Part shown: positions 61,184 to 64,000 of the stretch, in pieces
Layout: the number at the start of each line of letters is the position of its first letter
Numbering within the stretch: position 1 is the stretch's first letter
Assembly (NCBI GenBank): GCA_036268455.1
Contig: DATAUD010000022.1
Coordinates: forward strand, 62,001 to 126,000
From: DATAUD01 sp036268455
GTDB lineage: Bacteria > Verrucomicrobiota > Verrucomicrobiia > Limisphaerales > Palsa-1400
Direction: 5' to 3'
DNA length: 64,000 nt
The notes under the pieces: generated by a model
Told to the model about the DNA's origin: nothing
What the model saw: the letters and a program-made list of their open reading frames with translations, nothing else
Databases searched by the model: none
Program-made: the position numbers and the translations under genes

Positions 61184-62746
61184 TTACGGCGCTGGCTTAA
61201 TTTTTGCCTCGACCCTCGCGGCGGGCTTCAAAAGATAAGTCAGCGCCTTTACCGCTAATTCCATCATTAGAAACGGTTTAGCGATCAAGTCATTCCCCCC
61301 AGACAAAGACGACTGAGCGCGGATTTCAAACTTCGTCAGACTGGTGACGAAAATAACGGGGGTCATTTTGTTCGTCGGCAACTTCCGTAATTCCGCGCAA
61401 AGTTCAAAACCGTTCAACCCGGGCATTTCCGCATCCAAAAAGATCAAGTCAAACGGGTTTTCCGTCAGGATCGTCAACGCAACGCGCGAATCCTCCACCC
61501 CCACACACCGAAGAGCGGCCTTGCTCAAAGCGACCGAGATCGTCCGGCGCGAGATCGGCTCGTCATCCACCGCAAGGATCAGCAGCGATTCAGGAACGTC
61601 CTGCGGGATCACTGAAAGATCGCGGAATAGCAGATTCATGCAATCCGAAGCGTGCGCAACCGTGCGGAGCACCGAGGCCGTCATCTGGCTCGGTTTCTTT
61701 TGAAGGTCCTTTATCAGTGCGTCCAATGCCCCGGAAAGGTGAGATATGCGGCTGAATCCCGTAATCCCCGAGAGACTCGCCAGCGACGAGACACAGCCTC
61801 CCAAATCCCGCAGCAAGTTGAGCTGGTCCGTCGTGCTCTTGCTTTTGATCAGCGCGCTGACGCGGTCGCGCAACTCGATTTGGATTTGCGGGGCGCGGCG
61901 GAGAAATTCCTGCCGAACTTCCAGTCGGAAATCCGCCCCCGAAGCCGGAGCGCCGTTGGCAGCCGGCTCGGCTGGTGGCGCCGGGGTTGCGGGAGGCGCA
62001 TCGGGCTTTGGAACGGCTGGAGCGGCAAAAGTCGGCCGCGTGGTTGCGGGCTTGAATGGCGCTGGCGCCGTTTTCCCAAAAAATTCAGGTTTGGCCGATT
62101 CCCCGGGCGCGTCGGGTTTTGTGTCTTTGGCCGAGGGTGCTTCTCCCTTTGCTGACCCAAGCGTTGGGAGTGATGGCTTCACCCCTTTGGAAGCCGGCAA
62201 GTCCAGGTTAAGCTTAAGCTTTGGCGGTTCGGAGCTGGACTCTTCCGGTTCGGCGGGAGAACTCGGTTTGGGCTGGGCTGACGGCGTCGGTTTTGCCGGA
62301 GCATTCGCCCCGGCGGGCAGTTCCAGTGCGCCCTTTGGCAACGCGATGGTCCCGTACTTTGACCTAAAACTCGTGTTGTCGTTGGCGAGAAGTTGCTCGA
62401 TTAAATCCAGCGCGAGATTTGGCGTGCAATCCATTTTGGAGACGCACTTGCTGGCGCCGGCTTTCCACGCTTCCTTCGCCAAATCCGGCCGGTAGAAGCT
62501 CGACAGAACCAGGATCGGCGTCTTTTGGAATTCCGGCCACGCCCGAATCTGACGAATCACTTCCACGCCATCGATCCCCGGAAGCATGATATCCACTTGT
62601 ATGACATCCGGTTTGAATGAAGGCAGCAGCCCAAGCGCAGCGCTGCCTTCTTCGGCGGTTTCCACCTCGTAGCCGGACATTTCGAATTTGCGTCGGTAGA
62701 TGGACCGGACGATCAAGTCGTCTTCGATGATTAGTATTTTTCTCAT
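61184..62746 (-). CDS. Two-REC response regulator with a middle HPt-like helical region
   Basis: A 520-residue regulator. REC domain 1 (about 1-118) opens with the acidic pocket IEDD and has the phospho-acceptor Asp in VDIMLPGIDG. A long Pro/Ala/Lys-rich linker (about 130-250) leads to a helical region (about 255-370) with an HPt-like layout but no clear HPt histidine motif. REC domain 2 (about 385-510) has VDDEPISRR and acceptor Asp in FLDAEMPGLNG. No DNA-binding or GGDEF domain is present. The ATG overlaps the upstream gene's stop by ATGA, so it is co-translated with the kinase. It is probably a phosphorelay intermediate. Confidence 0.82.
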   Translation of the reverse strand: MRKILIIEDDLIVRSIYRRKFEMSGYEVETAEEGSAALGLLPSFKPDVIQVDIMLPGIDGVEVIRQIRAWPEFQKTPILVLSSFYRPDLAKEAWKAGASKCVSKMDCTPNLALDLIEQLLANDNTSFRSKYGTIALPKGALELPAGANAPAKPTPSAQPKPSSPAEPEESSSEPPKLKLNLDLPASKGVKPSLPTLGSAKGEAPSAKDTKPDAPGESAKPEFFGKTAPAPFKPATTRPTFAAPAVPKPDAPPATPAPPAEPAANGAPASGADFRLEVRQEFLRRAPQIQIELRDRVSALIKSKSTTDQLNLLRDLGGCVSSLASLSGITGFSRISHLSGALDALIKDLQKKPSQMTASVLRTVAHASDCMNLLFRDLSVIPQDVPESLLILAVDDEPISRRTISVALSKAALRCVGVEDSRVALTILTENPFDLIFLDAEMPGLNGFELCAELRKLPTNKMTPVIFVTSLTKFEIRAQSSLSGGNDLIAKPFLMMELAVKALTYLLKPAARVEAKIKPAP

Positions 62747-64000
62747 GCCGGGCATTGCCGAAGGTGATCCTGAACACAACTGCGAACGACTTCCATTTGC
62801 GCGGCGGTTTCCGCGTACAATTCCCGGGCGCCTTTTAAATGGCCGGCCTTGGCGTTCCCTTCCAATTTGCGCAACGCCGGCACAACCGCCGACATTCCGC
62901 AGGCCAGGCTTGATCCCGCCAGTTTATGCGCCAGATGATCCACTTCCTGCACCGCGCTTCCGGAAATGGCATGGTCCAGGCCCTTCATGATTTGGGCTGC
63001 CTGCTGAAAATAAAGCTCCACCAATTCGCGCATCACCCGAACATCGCCGTCACACGCCGCCTCGACTTGGTCAAAATCCACCGGCGGGCCGGAGGAATGC
63101 TCGACTGTCGCGGCAGCCTGAGATTTCTCTCCCCCTGTATTGTTCTCCGGGTTTTGATATTGACGGACATAAGTCCCCACTTTATCCCGCGTCAATTCCA
63201 GGTGCCGGCTCGCGAGGTCGAACAATGCTTCCGCGTCGCCAAGACGCCCTTCTTTGCCCCGCTTTTCCAGTTCCCTCAGCGGCGGGACCATCGCGGACAT
63301 CCCGCAGGCGAGACTCGCGCCCACAAGCTTATGCGCAAAATGATCCACGTCCTTGGCGGAGCCGGAATTGATTGCGGCGCGCAACCCGTTCATCAAGTCC
63401 CGGGCTTGCGCAAAATAGAGGTCCACCAATTCCTGCAACAATTTCGGATCGTCATTTGCGGCCGCCTCGAGGCATTCCAGATCCACCAGCGGCTGGTTAT
63501 CGGCGGTCTCCGGCGGCGCTGGCTCTGTTTCCGGCGCGACTTTTTCCCCGGAAGCCGCCGACGCGCGGCCAAGGGCGGCTTTTAAATCCGAGTTTTTCAC
63601 CGGCTTGGACAGATAATCGTTCATCGACGCCGCCAGGCATTTTTCGCGGTCGCCTTGCATCGCATTGGCCGTCATTGCGATGATATAAATGGGTTTGCCG
63701 CCCTCGATCTCCTCGTGTTGCCGGATGCTTCGCGTCGCTTCGTAGCCGTCCATGTGCGGCATTTGGCAATCCATCAAAATGACATCGTAACGCGCGCGCT
63801 TGATCGCTTCCATTGCCTCCAGGCCGTTATTGGCAACGTCCGGCGAATAGCCCATCTTGCGCAATTGCGCCACGGCCACCTTTTGATTGATGAGGTTGTC
63901 CTCCGCCAAAAGAACCCGCAAATCCTGCGGGGCTGACACAGGGGCCGCGGTTTTCACCCGCGCGGCCTTTCCGCTCTCAGGCAGATTGTGCAAACCTGTC
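62743..64000 (-). CDS. Hybrid sensor kinase C-terminus: REC plus two tandem HPt domains, truncated by window edge
   Basis: The visible 419 residues are the C-terminal end of a larger protein that continues past base 64000, most likely a hybrid histidine kinase. A REC domain has LLAEDN and the acceptor Asp in LMDCQMPHMDGYEA. Two HPt domains follow, each with the phospho-histidine motif: VDHFAHKLVGASLACGMSA and VDHLAHKLAGSSLACGMSA. The two HPt modules are about 120 residues apart and nearly identical around the histidine, so they arose by a recent duplication. Two HPt histidines could feed the two REC domains of the next gene. Sensor input lies outside the window. Confidence 0.82.
   Translation of the reverse strand, partial: TGLHNLPESGKAARVKTAAPVSAPQDLRVLLAEDNLINQKVAVAQLRKMGYSPDVANNGLEAMEAIKRARYDVILMDCQMPHMDGYEATRSIRQHEEIEGGKPIYIIAMTANAMQGDREKCLAASMNDYLSKPVKNSDLKAALGRASAASGEKVAPETEPAPPETADNQPLVDLECLEAAANDDPKLLQELVDLYFAQARDLMNGLRAAINSGSAKDVDHFAHKLVGASLACGMSAMVPPLRELEKRGKEGRLGDAEALFDLASRHLELTRDKVGTYVRQYQNPENNTGGEKSQAAATVEHSSGPPVDFDQVEAACDGDVRVMRELVELYFQQAAQIMKGLDHAISGSAVQEVDHLAHKLAGSSLACGMSAVVPALRKLEGNAKAGHLKGARELYAETAAQMEVVRSCVQDHLRQCPA

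Noticed and set aside
1..64000. CRISPR arrays, tRNA, rRNA or insertion sequences
   Set aside because: I found no regularly spaced repeats, no cloverleaf-like segment I could support and no transposase. Short RNA genes could still be missed by eye.

Overview
The window looks like chromosome of a free-living member of the Verrucomicrobiota, probably a Pedosphaera/Limisphaerales-type soil or freshwater bacterium. The evidence is the gene content, not a database match. It has two pairs of the secreted DUF1800/DUF1501 and cytochrome-DUF1549-DUF1553/DUF1501 type, several secreted glycoside hydrolases, long proteins built from PA14, Calx-beta and CHRD modules, and Gram-negative envelope genes (MlaFED, ExbB/ExbD/TonB, an HpnN-like RND pump). 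Base composition is moderately GC-rich, and many adjacent genes overlap by ATGA.

Layout. Bases 1-14.3 kb carry secreted and degradative functions: the end of an M48 protease, a GH35 beta-galactosidase, a giant DUF1800 protein with its DUF1501 partner, a beta-propeller/phosphoesterase fusion, a Nudix hydrolase and a TIM-barrel-like secreted protein. A crotonase at 14.4-15.1 kb keeps the four catalytic residues of 6-oxocamphor hydrolase. Bases 15.1-17.1 kb are gene-poor. They contain what I read as a dif-like XerC/XerD site (17028-17055) and a second copy at 15654-15684 that keeps the XerC arm and centre but not the XerD arm. The two enclose about 1.36 kb with two small unknown genes and several palindromes, which is the layout of a small Xer-integrated element and suggests that the window lies in the replication terminus region.

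Bases 17.1-27.4 kb carry a DUF2723 membrane protein, a TrmN6-like methyltransferase, a PSCyt-DUF1549-DUF1553/DUF1501 pair, a GH2 enzyme, an FmdB zinc ribbon and low-complexity exported proteins. Bases 27.5-33.6 kb are a MoxR-DUF58-BatA-like-VWA operon. A threonine aldolase, an EcsC protein and a DUF6600-like protein follow.

Bases 37.1-44.0 kb form a probable lipid-trafficking operon: an HpnN-like RND protein, an exported beta-rich repeat protein of unknown family, then MlaE, MlaF and MlaD, each overlapping the next. Bases 44-54.7 kb are mostly housekeeping (acyltransferase, sodium:solute symporter, RuvC, PgpA, PgsA, RimO, PurM, TyrRS, a lactonase-like propeller). Bases 54.7-55.9 kb hold a Fic (DUF4172) AMPylase gene whose promoter is bracketed by two copies of an inverted repeat. 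Bases 56.3-64 kb carry a cysteine desulfurase, aspartate-semialdehyde dehydrogenase, an ExbB-ExbD-TonB operon, a small Gly/Tyr/His-rich exported protein, and a two-component pair with duplicated HPt domains that runs off the window.

I saw no rRNA, tRNA, CRISPR array or transposase. Start codons were chosen by domain boundaries, overlaps and signal peptides, and several remain uncertain.
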